A DNA stretch of 64,000 bases from Macropodus opercularis. Its lineage: Eukaryota > Chordata > Actinopteri > Anabantiformes > Osphronemidae. Location: the NCBI GenBank assembly GCA_030770545.1, contig CM061096.1, positions 11,823,501 to 11,887,500 on the forward strand, in the 5' to 3' direction. The position numbers and the translations under genes are program-made. Under the pieces are notes generated by a model. It was not told the DNA's origin. It searched no databases and saw only the letters and a list, made by a program, of their open reading frames with translations. Numbering within the stretch: position 1 is the stretch's first letter; each line of letters opens with the position of its first letter. Positions 10,899-22,703 of the stretch are shown here, in pieces.

Positions 10899-12612
10899 CT
10901 TAGCATGATCCTAGAAACATAATACAGAAACTAATGATTGACCGAGGCCAAAGCCCACTTGAAGCTTGAATGTTGACACGTGTTTCTATAAAGAAAGTTA
11001 CAGGCCCTCTGGCAGCATTTATTAAAGTTAAAGGTAGCTGTTACTTCAATTAACTGGAGAAACACCCAAAACTGATTGAGACAAAGTTCTAGACAAAGCG
11101 ATTTGGCTGCGTTCACAAACTTTCCACACTCAAAAAAGGGGTTTTAGGATTTAAACTGGCATAAAGACATTGCAGTTGCAGAACCACCCAAACCCTCGTC
11201 CACTGCTGAAATGTTCACATTATGAGTGGTGGCTAAAGGCTGTGCGGACGCAAATCTCCAGACCTAAGGAGCTGGAGCTTCCGGAGCTATTTTTATGTGC
11301 AATACCACAATTACGATGTCACAGAAGTTCTCCTTCAGGGCAAAGAAGCCCTGAATATAAAGACATGTCTCGTTTAATTTGCAAAATGCCACGTCCTGAA
11401 ATCTCCAAGGTGAGGTAATGCAGGAAGGTGACCTCTTGGCAACCCGTGCTTTGCTTTATCTGTGCATGCACAACCTCGCACAAAAAAGAATTACGTACAA
11501 CGTCTGCCCCCACGCACACACCATCCTCTCAGTCAAGGTTGCAGGACCGGTTAGTCCCGCCTGCTCTTTGCCCAAGAAAGAAGTACAACAAGTCATCCAT
11601 CAGTGTTTCTCATCTTCCTCCCGTCTGTCTGCACTGAGCAGGGTTACCTGTGAGGAGTCACGTACAGGATGTGACCTCATTCTCTAACTCTGTCTTCATC
11701 TCACTCGTTGCCTCACACCTGCCCGGAGCTACAACGAGTTTCTTCCTTCAAGTTAAGTCTAATCTACCTCTACCTCTGGTTGTAGCACCTCTTAACAGTC
11801 GTTTCTTCTCTTGTGCCCCGTGTCCTGTTTTCTCCCTTCCCTCCTGTCTCTCCTACGCCTCCGCTTGGAGGAGAGCCAGCAGAGCAGCATCGGCATACAG
11901 AACCAGGCCCCAACCTGCCTCCGAGTCTCAGCCTGTCTGCGCCTGCGGCTACGACTGAGGCCGGCCCCTATCTCGCTCCTCATCAGCACATCTACTGTAC
12001 CTGTCTGCTGGCTCCCTGCCATCCACACACACACACAAACACACACGGTTCCCCTTCATTTACTAAGAGAACCAGGTAGAACAGAAAATAAAGATAATCC
12101 AAGCCTGAAGTCTGCTCATGTTGAGGCCGAGCACATATGACCTCCACTGAGAACTCCCACGGCTACGCTGACAGGCACACGTATACAGTGCCGCTCATTC
12201 AGTCGTCTTGCTGACTGCCCCACACCGTCCCATCAACAGGATTTTTTAAAGGACACCGACTCTGTGGTGGGCCATCAAAGCATAGCTTCATTCAGCTCCA
12301 GTGAAATGATCTGAGGCTACGGAGAGAAGCCGTGTTTGAAGTGATATCTCTGTGCCACTGCATTCTTTACTGTGCTGCCATGACTTGAGTTACACAATAA
12401 AAAAAAAGCAAGAACATAAGGCATGAAGCCAGTGCCACCACCCTGACTGTGTCTGTTTTACACGTGAACTACCGCTGCTATCATTGTTTCATCACAAAAT
12501 GTAGCCTAGTGTGGTTGTTTATAGCAACTGTCAGTGCTCATAACAAGATACAGTGTGTGCGACCACATATTCCACTGAAGGAAGATCAAATAAAACACAG
12601 AGTCACCGCTAC
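10899..12612. other. No gene recognised; short CA tract
   Basis: Contains an interrupted CA tract (12024-12046) and a pyrimidine-rich plus strand from about 11660 to 11870. That stretch gives overlapping open frames of about 100 codons in more than one frame, which I take as compositional. Confidence 0.45.
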
Positions 12613-12677
12613 CTGATGCATCTTTGAAGATCGTCTTTCCATTAGTCAGCCTCTTCTCAGCGCTCGCCTGAGACCAT
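12613..12677 (-). CDS. Possible internal coding exon
   Basis: On the minus strand a strong acceptor (CCTTTCTTTTGCAG, ending at 12678) is followed by a 65-base segment and a donor GTAGCG preceded by CAG. Only one frame is open. It begins with the last base of a split codon, reads WSQASAEKRLTNGKTIFKDA then S, and leaves one base (phase 1). The acceptor is good and the donor is weaker than consensus. The peptide is lysine/threonine-rich and plausible but matches no family I can name. Exon-like segments of this size with one open frame occur by chance several times in 64 kb. Confidence 0.2.
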
Positions 12678-12733
12678 CTGCAAAAGAAAGGATGGAGAAA
12701 TGAAATGATTTAGACAGAGACTCAGTCAAGCCT

Positions 12734-12746
12734 AAAAAAAAAAAAA
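12734..12746. repeat. Poly(A) tract, 13 A
   Basis: A run of 13 A followed by GAGAGAAAG. No target-site duplication or retroelement body was seen next to it, so it is treated as a simple mononucleotide repeat. Confidence 0.9.
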
Positions 12747-15540
12747 GAGAGAAAGATTTCAGAATAAAATTAGTTCAAGCCAAATGTGCATTAAAACTCC
12801 AGAAAGCATCTATTTTCCTACAGTACAATGACAGAGCGAGCGTCTCTGACCGTTATTCAACTTAAACATAGCAACTTAAAACAAGGGCTCTGCAGCCAGC
12901 GAGGACGCATGTACACATAGCCTCCGGTTAATGGATCGTTTCAGAGTCGCATACCATAACCGTGATTGTTGCAGAGCACAATAACCCCACAAATGCAAGC
13001 AGTGAAAATACTTTATTTAACTATCCAAATAGAGGAAGCTGTTATTTTACTGTCAATCACTCAACTGCTCCTACAACCTTTAAGTTGCATTATTTCAAGT
13101 CTGTTGCTCACAACCCAAACTGGTTTCATAATGACCTTATGACTCAGACCTTCTCCAGTATCTTCACAGCACATTTAAAATGTCAAACATAAAGTAGCGT
13201 AGATCATAGATCACCCCAAGTCTGTTTTATGTAAATCTAAGGTTTCATCATAGGTCCGCTGTCCCGGCCGCTTCAGGAAAACGGAGCAGTTATAGTGGAT
13301 GTGCTTGATGTGATGGTTTTACTTTATAAGGTCAACGGGTTCAAGCAGATATTGGTTTAGGAAACCAGGTTTCTTTATGGGAGTGTGAGGTTGTGCTCGC
13401 TGGGCCAGTGACAGCTTTGGTCCCTCTTCATCCAGTCACAGACAAAGGTGCTCTCTGCTTCTAAGTTTCACTGTCCCAGACTTGGTAACCTTGGAAACAA
13501 ATGCACTGTTTCCGAGTGACACAAAGCCTGAACTTAAGAACCTCCTTTCAGGTTGAAGGCTCCAAGAGTCGAGGGGAAAACAGCAATAACAGGACGGCAG
13601 GGAGAGAAACTGAATACTGGCAAACTGCTTCCCAGAGCTTCTGGAAGACATGGTAAAATGAGTCTTTCTTTCCTCTCCCCTTTAAAATACCTTTCCCTGG
13701 CATCAGGCACCGTAGGTAGTTGTGCGCTGGTCTCATTTCTTTTATATCCCTTCTTATATTTCTGTTCTTTTCAAACTATCACACTGAGCTAAGTGAGCTA
13801 TCATGTACAGCAGCAGGTCGGAGCCGTATGAGACGAGGCTAAAGCTTTAGATGAGGTAATGTTTAGTAGGTTGGCAACCCAGCAGAAGTGGTGGTCAGGT
13901 CCTGATTACCTCAGGGGTAGGGGCTCTTTCTAATATTGGACAACCTTTTGTGTGCCGAGATTACTACCTTATGAAAAACCACCCCTGCTGATGGGATCAG
14001 AGCTTTCTGTCTACAGCATTGTCCTGCTTATAAACTCCTCGCAGATGGGAGAGAAAACAGCCAAGCACCAAACGCACACAGAAAAGAAGAAGCCTGACAA
14101 GAGGAGCGAGCGATTTCTTCCGCTTGTGTGAGGCTCAATCACAGCCGATGAAAAACAACCTGGATTGTTGAACGAGACTCTAACTTTCGCTCACGCACCT
14201 TCACTTTCTGTTTTTTCACTGTGGTCGTCTCCTTCAGATACTCTCCAGTAAAAATCACATGACAGACCACCACCACCCGCTCTGTAAAATTCAAAGCTTT
14301 CAGGGCATTTGGACCCATAGCAGCCCTTTAGAAATGGCCAAGGCTATAGGAGGATGTCAGTTGTGTGATATAACGTCTGACTAATTCAAGCAAGCTGGCT
14401 GAAGCAAAGTTCTGTGTTACTATCTACTGCTTTTCTTTGCCTTAGTTTCATACATTTCCCTAAAATAAATCTTGTTTATAAGCAAAATCAACAGAATAAC
14501 TGCAATATTTGAAGCGTCCATACTTCAACACCTTTCTATTTCTACTTTTTAAAAGTCTACAATAACAAATGCTCATATTTCTGCTGTGAAAACCAAATAA
14601 ACACTTGTAGGTACATAAACACAAGCCTAAACACCCATATGCATGTATTAACGCACACTGACAGACACGCTGCTCCCAGTCAGGCATGCGGGACACACAC
14701 TTGTGCCAGTGGCCCTTTAAACCAGTCATATGAAACGACCCGTTCCTTTCTGCAAATCAGATTACATCTCTGAGCTGAGGACTGTAAGTCCACACACACG
14801 TCTAAGGCTCAGCATACACACATCCACTCAGTTTTCGCCTGACGACCCACCTGTTTCCGTTGATGTACGCAAACCACCAGACCTGGAATTACTGACTGAA
14901 AAGGCCACAGAAATGCATCATTTACAGTATAGTACGCATACACAGACAACCAGAGGTCTGGGATAAGCCTCCATTCAGAAGTGCTGACTGCTGTTTGGAG
15001 GTTCAGCTATGGAATGAGCACATGTGCAAACATGTTCGTAGTGTTTTTGGCATGAATGCACATAGATGATTCGCAAGTGATTCAAGTCCTACCGGGATTA
15101 CGAAGCAGCAGTTTAGACACACAGTGCACAGTGGAAGATAGTTGGCTGCTGGTGGACTGAGCTGAGCAGCTGGAGGAAGTCTCATTTCTACAGGATGTGC
15201 ATTAAGGATGCATTCTGCCGGTCGCAAAGCATTTCCACTCAACGCAACCAGCAACCAAATCTGTCTTACTTGCAATTTAGGATAGCGAATGGAGTTTTGT
15301 GTGCCTGGAGTCTGGAAAAAGCAGGTCTGCTGTCTCAGTGTTTACGACAAACTCTGCTTTATTGCTTGCCTGTGCTTCTTTTGCCCTTGGTGTAATGAAA
15401 GTCAAAATGTGGGAAGCTGTGGGTAACAGGAAGTTTAGACAGTTGTGGCTACACATGGGTGTCAGGACTCTGTCAGTCAGCCCAACTCAGGTTCAGCTCA
15501 AGCATGCCACTCTCTCTTCACAGTGACATCTGAGAAGACC
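12747..15540. other. No gene established; scattered exon-like segments
   Basis: Two minus-strand exon-like segments were noticed. One is 14199-14281 (acceptor TTTTACAG, donor AAG/GTGCGT, one frame reading VVVVCHVIFTGEYLKE). The other is a 20-base segment around 13907-13926. Both could be chance. The rest is ordinary sequence. Confidence 0.35.
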
Positions 15541-15612
15541 AGCCATGGAGACTGGTAGCGAGGTGAACAGAGGATCAGAGGGGCCACGTCCTGGGTTCGA
15601 TTGCAATAGGTG
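15541..15612 (+). mobile_element. Possible decayed tRNA-derived SINE head
   Basis: TAGCGAGGTG (15555-15564) resembles an RNA polymerase III A box, and GGTTCGATTGC (15594-15604) is one or two bases from the B-box consensus GGTTCGANNCC, at a spacing normal for tRNA-like promoters. The context CTGGTAG...GTCCTGGGTTCGATT resembles heads of teleost tRNA-derived SINEs. No intact tRNA cloverleaf, poly(A)/short-repeat tail or target duplication was identified, so at best this is an old truncated copy. Confidence 0.25.
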
Positions 15613-18526
15613 CTCAGATAAAACGACAGGAAAGAGTGGATTGAGGCAGGGCAACAGAGAAGGCTGCTGAGGCTACTGTTACACCAGGAAGAGCTCACTC
15701 ATCCTTCAGATCACCTACCACACCTTTGGAGTCCACGATCTGATAATGGTTGGGAATTGGTGACCGTAGTCTCAGACCAGACTCCATGTGAACTGATGTA
15801 GGGTTACAGCAGTAAGACGATTGCAGAGCACCTGGGCATCATTGTGTTTTAGTACAGCTCAGGCTCCAGCAACAGTAAACGTAACAGTAAATGTAAACAC
15901 TGTGATGTCAGAAGACTGGTCAGTCAGGCATTCCAACATGCAGACAGTAAAGTAAACCACAGCATCTTCATGTGAGGTGTATTTCCTGTTCTCCAGGTTG
16001 GCATGTGGTCACCGGTTCCTGTTTCACGTCGCTGCATCTCGCAGTCACAGCTTCCTGCCTACGCAGAAATGACTGTCTAAGCACTGAAACCTGGAACCGC
16101 AGTGACAAGGACGGTGAAGCCTGTTGTGTGCGTCAAAAATCAACTCTTCGCGTTGCATTACGTTACTTAGATCACAGTTCCGGGTTTTCGCCTAATTGTC
16201 AAACCACAAAGCAGAAGAAGTCGAACCAAAAACTCACTTTTGGAATGGAAATTTAAGAGGCAATAAAGTCACATGAACCAGATCGTTTAAAAAGACAGAT
16301 TAGACTTTTAGATTTAACCTCTCAATGGTGAACCTACTCTGGAAAAACACAAAAACAAATGTACAGTATGTGCTTAATTTTACAAGGTGAGACATGAGGG
16401 GACAGTTTTATTAAGCAGAAGCGCCAGTCACTTATTATCACGTCTAAGATGTCACCGGCTAATCTTCTATCTTTTTCAACCCAGCAGAAGTGGTCACCGG
16501 AGCTGTGAATGTTGGTTTTACAGTGAGGATAAACAGTTTCTCCCATGGTGGGCCTGTACCCTACACAGAGTAAGCACATGTTTCCCATTGTGGTTAAAAG
16601 GGAAGGGGATTAAAGTGTAGTGCAGCCGGAGCCACAGTCATACACCCCATGGTGGGATCACAGTACTCTCAGGTCTTTCAGTACTGCTGATGCAGCCCAG
16701 TTGGAAGCGGCTGGTACGAGTAGAAGCCATGGCCAGATCTGTGAGATGTCAGGGTCATTCAAAGCCAGAATTTGAGGCCTTTCCTCGGGGCTGAGGAGGT
16801 CGACATGTTGCCATGTTGACAGAACGGCATGACCGAGGCTGGCAGACAAACACGGGCCAGGCAAGGAATATGAAAAGGTGATGAAAACGAGCGGATTTTG
16901 GTTTTCAGAGGTGCAAACGTGTCCCTGTGAAACAGAGATCAGCTTCAGAATTGACATTAAACCAAAAAGGGGGCAGAGAAAAAAAAAAAAGCTGAGCATG
17001 GCTGGAAAATAAGAAGAAGAAAAAAATGTTAATGGTTGCTAGTTTTGGCTGCCAAATATGAGGTTTTTACCCCAGGGCCTCAGGTCAGATAGGCCACATT
17101 CAGGTTCCACAGGGCACAGTTAAAGCAGAAGACTGTGACTGCGCACCCAATTAAAGGCCACTTTAAAAAGGCAAGCAATGCAAGGGACACCGAGGAAGAC
17201 ATGCATAGTGGAGCATAACTGCTCTTACCAAAAACTGCCAATTAACCAACGCCCCATGAAGATCAGCTGTGACTGCTTCAGTTGGAGGGCTTCCATGTGC
17301 AGTGAGTAAAACCACTTTCTGAGCAGGGTGAGAAAGGATGGAGGAGGGTCAAACACTTAGCCTGTCAGGCTCACCCAAGTGTCTCCTCCGAGTAATTTCG
17401 GGAACTGATAGTCTTCTGCTGTTTGAGGTTTTACTGAGCTGAGCTTATGCTTGTAGTCGAAAGTCTAAACATTCAACCCTCCGGTTCTGACCTAATAAAA
17501 ACCACACAATAAACAGGACCCTGTGTATTGACACACTATAGCATTAAACTATGACTTGATTTAGTTACAGTATACTGCACGCAAAAACCTACACGACTTG
17601 AGAATGGAATCTGCTTTCCCACCAATCAAGTTTAGCAAACATGGCCCCAAGTCGAAGTTGAGTATTCCAAAACATTACGAGCCGTCTTTCTTAACCTTTT
17701 GGCCTCAAAGCCCACACACATAAACACAGATAATTACACGCTATCCGTCTGTCAATCTTGCAGCGCTGGCGTGTCGGCCGCTTCTGTGTATGCTTGTGGG
17801 AGGGACCCAGGAGTGGGGACTGTGTGTGGATTTGCAGGCCCGCTCACCCACTTAAAGACCGTGTGAGTGAAAGAGCACGGCCTGTTAATGAGCCTGTGCG
17901 TGCTCTTGTTTTCAAAGTGGAAACAGATTTATGGAGCATTTTGTGATCAGCTTTTTAAAGGTCACACTGGGCAGGATCTGCTCAGTAAACCCTGCTCCCT
18001 TGGTTTTTTGTTTTTTTTTTTCAGTTTTTTAATCCAGGTGATTCTTGGCAGGTGGTTTAACAAACCACGGGACAGACACGTAAGCACCACCCTGACCGCT
18101 TTCTCCTTCTGTATGACATCAGGAATTTCCAATCCCGATGACGCCACACTGACCTCCGCTGTCTCTGATTAATCGGTTCCTACAGGATGTGTTCCGTTTG
18201 AAAAGGAAAAGACAAAACACACTTTCAGGTCCAAACTTGCCTGCAGCTAGAAGCACGGCCACAGAGCAAGACGCCCTGGCGCACGACAAATCATGATCCG
18301 CGCTGACAAAGTTTTCCTATTGACGCTGATCAGAGCATTACATGGGATGTAGTCAGTCAGGATATCTGTCAGCCTCCCCTGATTACAAACATCTTTCAGC
18401 AACACGTGAAACTAGCAGCACGGCACTGCATGCTCCATGCACACATGAGCAAAACACCATAACTCCTGCTTTAAATGTCAGGGACGGCGACAGTGGAAAA
18501 AAGGTGGGATGAGGAACACATCAGGG
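15613..18526. other. No gene recognised
   Basis: Includes a 12-base poly(A) at 16979-16990 and a CCAATCAAG word near 17622. A plus-strand exon-like segment lies at 18025-18079, behind a poly(T)-CAG acceptor and before a GTAAGC donor. An 18-base word at 16477-16494 is an exact copy of 13875-13892. None of these makes a recognisable gene. Confidence 0.4.
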
Positions 18527-18546
18527 CTAATCCGGACGGGGATTAG
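18527..18546. promoter_or_regulatory. Inverted pair of TAATCC homeodomain sites
   Basis: CTAATCC, a six-base GGACGG spacer, then GGATTAG form a perfect 7-base inverted repeat. TAATCC is the core bound by lysine-50 homeodomains (OTX, CRX, PITX, GSC), which can dimerise on palindromic sites. The pairing is seen directly; binding is inferred. Confidence 0.4.
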
Positions 18547-19809
18547 GAGAAGGCAAATATCACCCATAATAAACAAATGACTAACATTCCCAGTCTGTGT
18601 GGTTACAAGCCCCAGGGCTCCAGCTAGAACCCAGCAAGGTCTGGATCCAATCCCTGCTGTTTATCAGTGCGAGCAGAAGCGGCCACTTGTGAAACCTCCA
18701 CGACACAAACACTTGGGGGACAAACCCAGAACAGCAAAGAGAGCAGTCCAACCCAATCACTCCTCCCACTTTGATTTACAACAACGGCCATAGCTTGACG
18801 CAGGGGCTGAAATGACCGCTTTGTTACCACGCCGTGATTCACTCTGACATGGCGTCCTTGTTAGGCATTCTCTGTGCGGTGACAGTTTCATTTCGCCTTC
18901 GTCGACTTCCAGTGACTGACATATCCGTCGTGTTGAGTCGGCTGCGGCTGCTTTGTGCAGATCACACCACGGCAGTGCCTACGGCTAGAATCCACGCACA
19001 CCCTTTTGTCATTATTTATTAATTATTGATGACCCGTCTAGAAATCAGTTATAAAAATGTCGTGCAGATAAAATGATGGGCCATAAAAAAACGAAACAAG
19101 GTTGTTGATTAACAGCATGTGATGACGTAATGTGGTCGGTTACATTTTTTATGAACAAGAAGGAGGAAATATCTCCAGTGGAAAATGCTGACAGCACAGT
19201 TTTCCTGCATCTCTTCTGCCCCTTTGTTTGATGACGAAATGCTTCACTAAGTCTTAACATGGGTGGATGTTCAGAGGTCTTAATCTCACTGCGTACTGTA
19301 CACGTGTGTGTGTTTGTGGCTGTGAAGTAAAGTCTTCCCTTTGCTCTAATCCATCTATTTGGTTTCTCATTCTGTGTGTTACCTGCTGAGCACAGCGACT
19401 CGCCAGGCCTGAAGAACTCTATTGCTTTAACCCCGTCCCCAAGCACGTCCCTGGCCAGCACAAAAGCCATCTGGGGTGCGAGTCAGAGCTTTAGCAACAA
19501 AATAACTCTTTCAATCTGCACTCGACATGGTTCTGACTTCAGGACATGGAGGTGGCCAACACCGAGATTCTTACTGGAGCCCCCCCGTCATTCTCTTCCA
19601 CCTAATCCAGGCCTACATGACTGACTCTGACTGAAAGCCCCACACGCCTGAGGTGGGAGCCAAAAGCACTGTGAAATTCAAAAAAGACCACCTGCTCTTC
19701 AAACTAAATTGCACTCACTGAAGGCAGTGGGGAAGAGAAAGAATGAAAAGGAGGGGAGCGAGTGGAAAAAATGAGTAAGAATAAAGGGAAAGACAAGTCA
19801 GTGCTCTCC
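18547..19809. other. No gene recognised
   Basis: The 141-codon open frame on the minus strand (19045-19470) lacks any recognisable domain. A small CpG-containing stretch lies at 18830-18990. Nothing else stands out. Confidence 0.45.
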
Positions 19810-20190
19810 CTCTGTGATCTTGGCAGACAAAAGAACAAATTGCATTTCTGCGTCATGGCACCCGAAGGTCAAAATTGGCATAGGGTCCTTCAATACTGTT
19901 GGTGTGCGAGCATGTTCATATAGGTTCCATCACTTCCCACAAGAGAGCCAGAGAGGTGCACAGGCCTGCTTTTCAGCCTTTCATCTTGGCTTCTTTTGTA
20001 TTCTGCCACACTTGTGTCTGTTGTTTCTCTCCTCTATTGGCAGAATTGACTGTTATTATTCCAAACAGCATTATCTTTATTAATGCCACAGGTCTCAGGA
20101 CTGTGCACTCCATGGGAGCCAGGTCTGGACAGAGTTGCAGCCAATCTCCCTAGATAAAAGCTCAGCGGAGAGCTGTATGCAAGCCAGACA
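19810..20190. promoter_or_regulatory. Enhancer-like unique element
   Basis: A long repeat-free stretch with ATTATTCCAAACAGC, a GATA-type TTATCT (20071-20076) followed directly by TTATTAATG, and CCCTAGATAAAAG. The texture is like that of vertebrate conserved noncoding DNA, but conservation was not measurable. Confidence 0.28.
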
Positions 20191-20539
20191 GCTCGGGCAG
20201 GCCTTCATCCTCCCTCCTCATACTCCGATAGAGCTACGGCCCCTACAAAGACTAAGAAGTGGCTTTAATCTTAGCACTTTCAGTCAGACAGAAGCATTTG
20301 AACTGAGAGCATCACTCTGCAGGGCTATCAGGAGTCACTTTAGGTTGTTAGTCCAACAAACAAATGCTAAATATTTGCATATATAATATCTGAAAATTGC
20401 AAAGAGAAAATATACGTAATGTAAAAGTTTGAAATCAAGAAACCGAGAGAAAAGTTTTAGAGTCAGGTTAAAGTCATGAAATATATATTTGGCTGCTAAA
20501 GTTTATGAGACCTCCCTCAAGTTCTACCGCTGCTTATTT

Positions 20540-20760
20540 TGTTGGTGGCTCTAATGCACGTAGAGCTGAGGTCGTTCCCCAAAGTCAGCCATGCGTGGCG
20601 AGTTATTTTAAAGGTGGTGTGGAGAGCTGACGCGCGGCCAGGCCAGGGCAGGGCAGGGCAGGACAGCGGCTGGGGTCTCGGCTCAGTGCCTCAAGCCCCC
20701 TCGCTCCGGCGGTCACACAGCATCAGCTCCCGGCCCGAGCCCGGACACTGATTTATGGGA
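20540..20760. other. GC-rich, CpG-containing segment with (CAGGG)n
   Basis: GC-rich island containing GACGCGCGGCC (about 20629) and a short GGGCA repeat (about 20645-20660) followed by GGGG, close to a quadruplex layout. TCCGGCGGTCAC and CCGGCCCGAGCCCGG lie downstream. It could be a small promoter or enhancer. No exon was supported. Confidence 0.25.
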
Positions 20761-21414
20761 CAGAGGGATTACCATGAAACCAGCCGTGAGGACCACCCAG
20801 ATGGTGGCACAGGATGACAGCCGCACAGACACACAGGCAGACATACTGCACATGCTTCCAGATGCAAGCACACTGTACTTTTTAAAGAACTTTGTACACA
20901 GATATGCAAACACAGACCTTGGTATATAAAAAGCATTGTCGAAATGGCCTAGAATAAAACCTGCACATGACATTTATCATGGCTCTGTTCAGACTCAAGT
21001 GCAGTGGATGGATGAGTTGGTGAAGCTTCCTCATTACAACAAAGCAAGAGAGACAGCTCAGCTGCAGACAATGTTCCTGCCTCTGAATTCTTTTAAATAT
21101 TATATTGTTTTTTTATTCCATCCATCGAATGAATTTTACTCTGAATGGATGAAAAAACGCTAAAGCCTTTACCACAACACTCACAACACGTGCAAATGCA
21201 GCAAGCAAGGAAGGTAAAGATGAAAAAAAGTGCATATTTTTCACTTGCCAGGGCACAGAACAACTCAACCTTAAGGCACCAGTTGGATGAGCAAAACAAT
21301 AAGAGTCAATGACAAATCGGACGTGGTGCATTCCTTGGACAAACACTCACTCCATAAAGGGAGAAAGGTAGGCAAACACTCACCTGCCCTGAGCTAACAC
21401 CACGTGTAGAGAAC

Positions 21415-21417
<3 letters not shown>

Positions 21418-21465
<48 letters not shown>
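21418..21465. repeat. (AC)24 microsatellite
   Basis: An uninterrupted 48-base AC dinucleotide run, the longest perfect dinucleotide tract in the window. It lies 160 bases from a TG tract (21626-21648), so the two are complementary arms of a potential hairpin. Confidence 0.98.
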
Positions 21466-21466
<1 letters not shown>

Positions 21467-21625
21467 ACTTGAGCCTGTTAATTTGTAGTGACGATGGTTA
21501 GACTGTGTAAAACTGTGTTAGCATAAAGACAAGACCAGGTTCAGTCAGAAAATCTAAAAACGCCATCACATCAAAAATCTAACCATTAATACGAACCACA
21601 CAAGGCGGCCTACTGAAAACCTGTC

Positions 21626-21648
21626 TGTGTGTGTGTGTGTGTGTGTGT
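21626..21648. repeat. (TG)n microsatellite
   Basis: A 23-base TG run, in inverted orientation relative to the AC tract at 21418-21465. In the minus-strand 169-codon open frame it encodes a run of His/Thr, which is a repeat artefact. Confidence 0.97.
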
Positions 21649-21976
21649 TCAGAACATGAGTAATTAACATGAGTTTTGAAAGACTGCATGCCTCTGTCAG
21701 GAAATCACTGACAAGTGTTCTCAACGTTCGACCAAACAAATCACTCACATTTCTCCCCAGGGCCCTCATTCCCAGCAGAGAAAAGCGAAGTTGCTCTAAC
21801 AGCAGCGCTCCACTCATTGAGATGCAGCTTGGACTGAACCCGACCACGTGACTCACTGCAGCTAGATTGGATTGGACACTGGCAGAGAGGATGAGGAGGA
21901 GAGGGAGCGATGGTGGCGGATGGAGGGTGCCGGGGACCTGGCTGGCAGCGGGCACATGAGGGAAAATAAATTCCTG

Positions 21977-21998
21977 CCCCATCGCCATGGAGATGGGG
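21977..21998. promoter_or_regulatory. Near-palindrome containing an RFX-like X-box
   Basis: CCCCATCGCCATGGAGATGGGG pairs with itself at 10 of 11 positions around a central CCATGG. The inner TCGCCATGGAGA resembles the RFX X-box (CCATGG core flanked by G and A-rich halves). It sits in a G-rich segment (21870-22120). Confidence 0.3.
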
Positions 21999-22703
21999 GA
22001 ACAGCAGGTCTGGAGAGAGAAGAGAAGGCCGGGGGACGTGGGGCACAGGCCGACCCGCTGCAGTGAGCAATTCATCCCCGTATCCGGCTACCAAACGATT
22101 GGGCAAACACGGAGTACTGTGGAGTCAAAAGGGCCCCAAGGGGCTGAGAGAGGGGCATCACCCTGGGGTGACATGCTGACAGGAACACACTGGTTGGTAG
22201 CGGGCGAACCAGCTGAGAACAGGGATGGGGGATGTGGCTGAGTACACTCTGTACCGTAGGCTTCAGCTCACAGTTGCAACGCAGTACAGATGGCTGGATG
22301 GAGTTTTAAAGCAGTGTAATTAAATGATTTGTGTTAAAATGTCATTTTGAGGATGGGAACAATCTTTCAGGCGAACCACAACAAACACCACCCAGCGAAT
22401 TCAGCTTCAGTTGTTCATGTTAAGCTAAATAGTTAACAGCAGTTGGCTACCGGTTGTGCCAACACTTAAAGCAGGAGTTGCATCACTTTTTTTTAATGAG
22501 CCTAAACAACAGTGACAATAAAAGTTTCTGGAATATGCCCACGTTGTTCCAGACAGTGTTTGGTACATGTAGGTCAGCTGGGCAAGCCCACACTCAGCAT
22601 AAACCTACTGAACAAACAGGCTTGGAGATAAGGACCTGGCCTCAGCTTAAGCGAAGGAGAAAACACTAGAAAAACACAAGGAACGTTTCCTAGAAATACT
22701 CAC

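Noticed and set aside
15268..15320. Minus-strand exon-like segment (TTTTTCCAG acceptor, CAA/GTAAGA donor, 42 bases)
   Set aside because: Splice sites are good, but two frames are open and neither fits the phases of its neighbours. Likely one of the chance matches expected at this density.
21566..22075. 169-codon minus-strand open frame
   Set aside because: It reads through a TG microsatellite, giving a His/Thr run, and through G-rich DNA. Compositional artefact.
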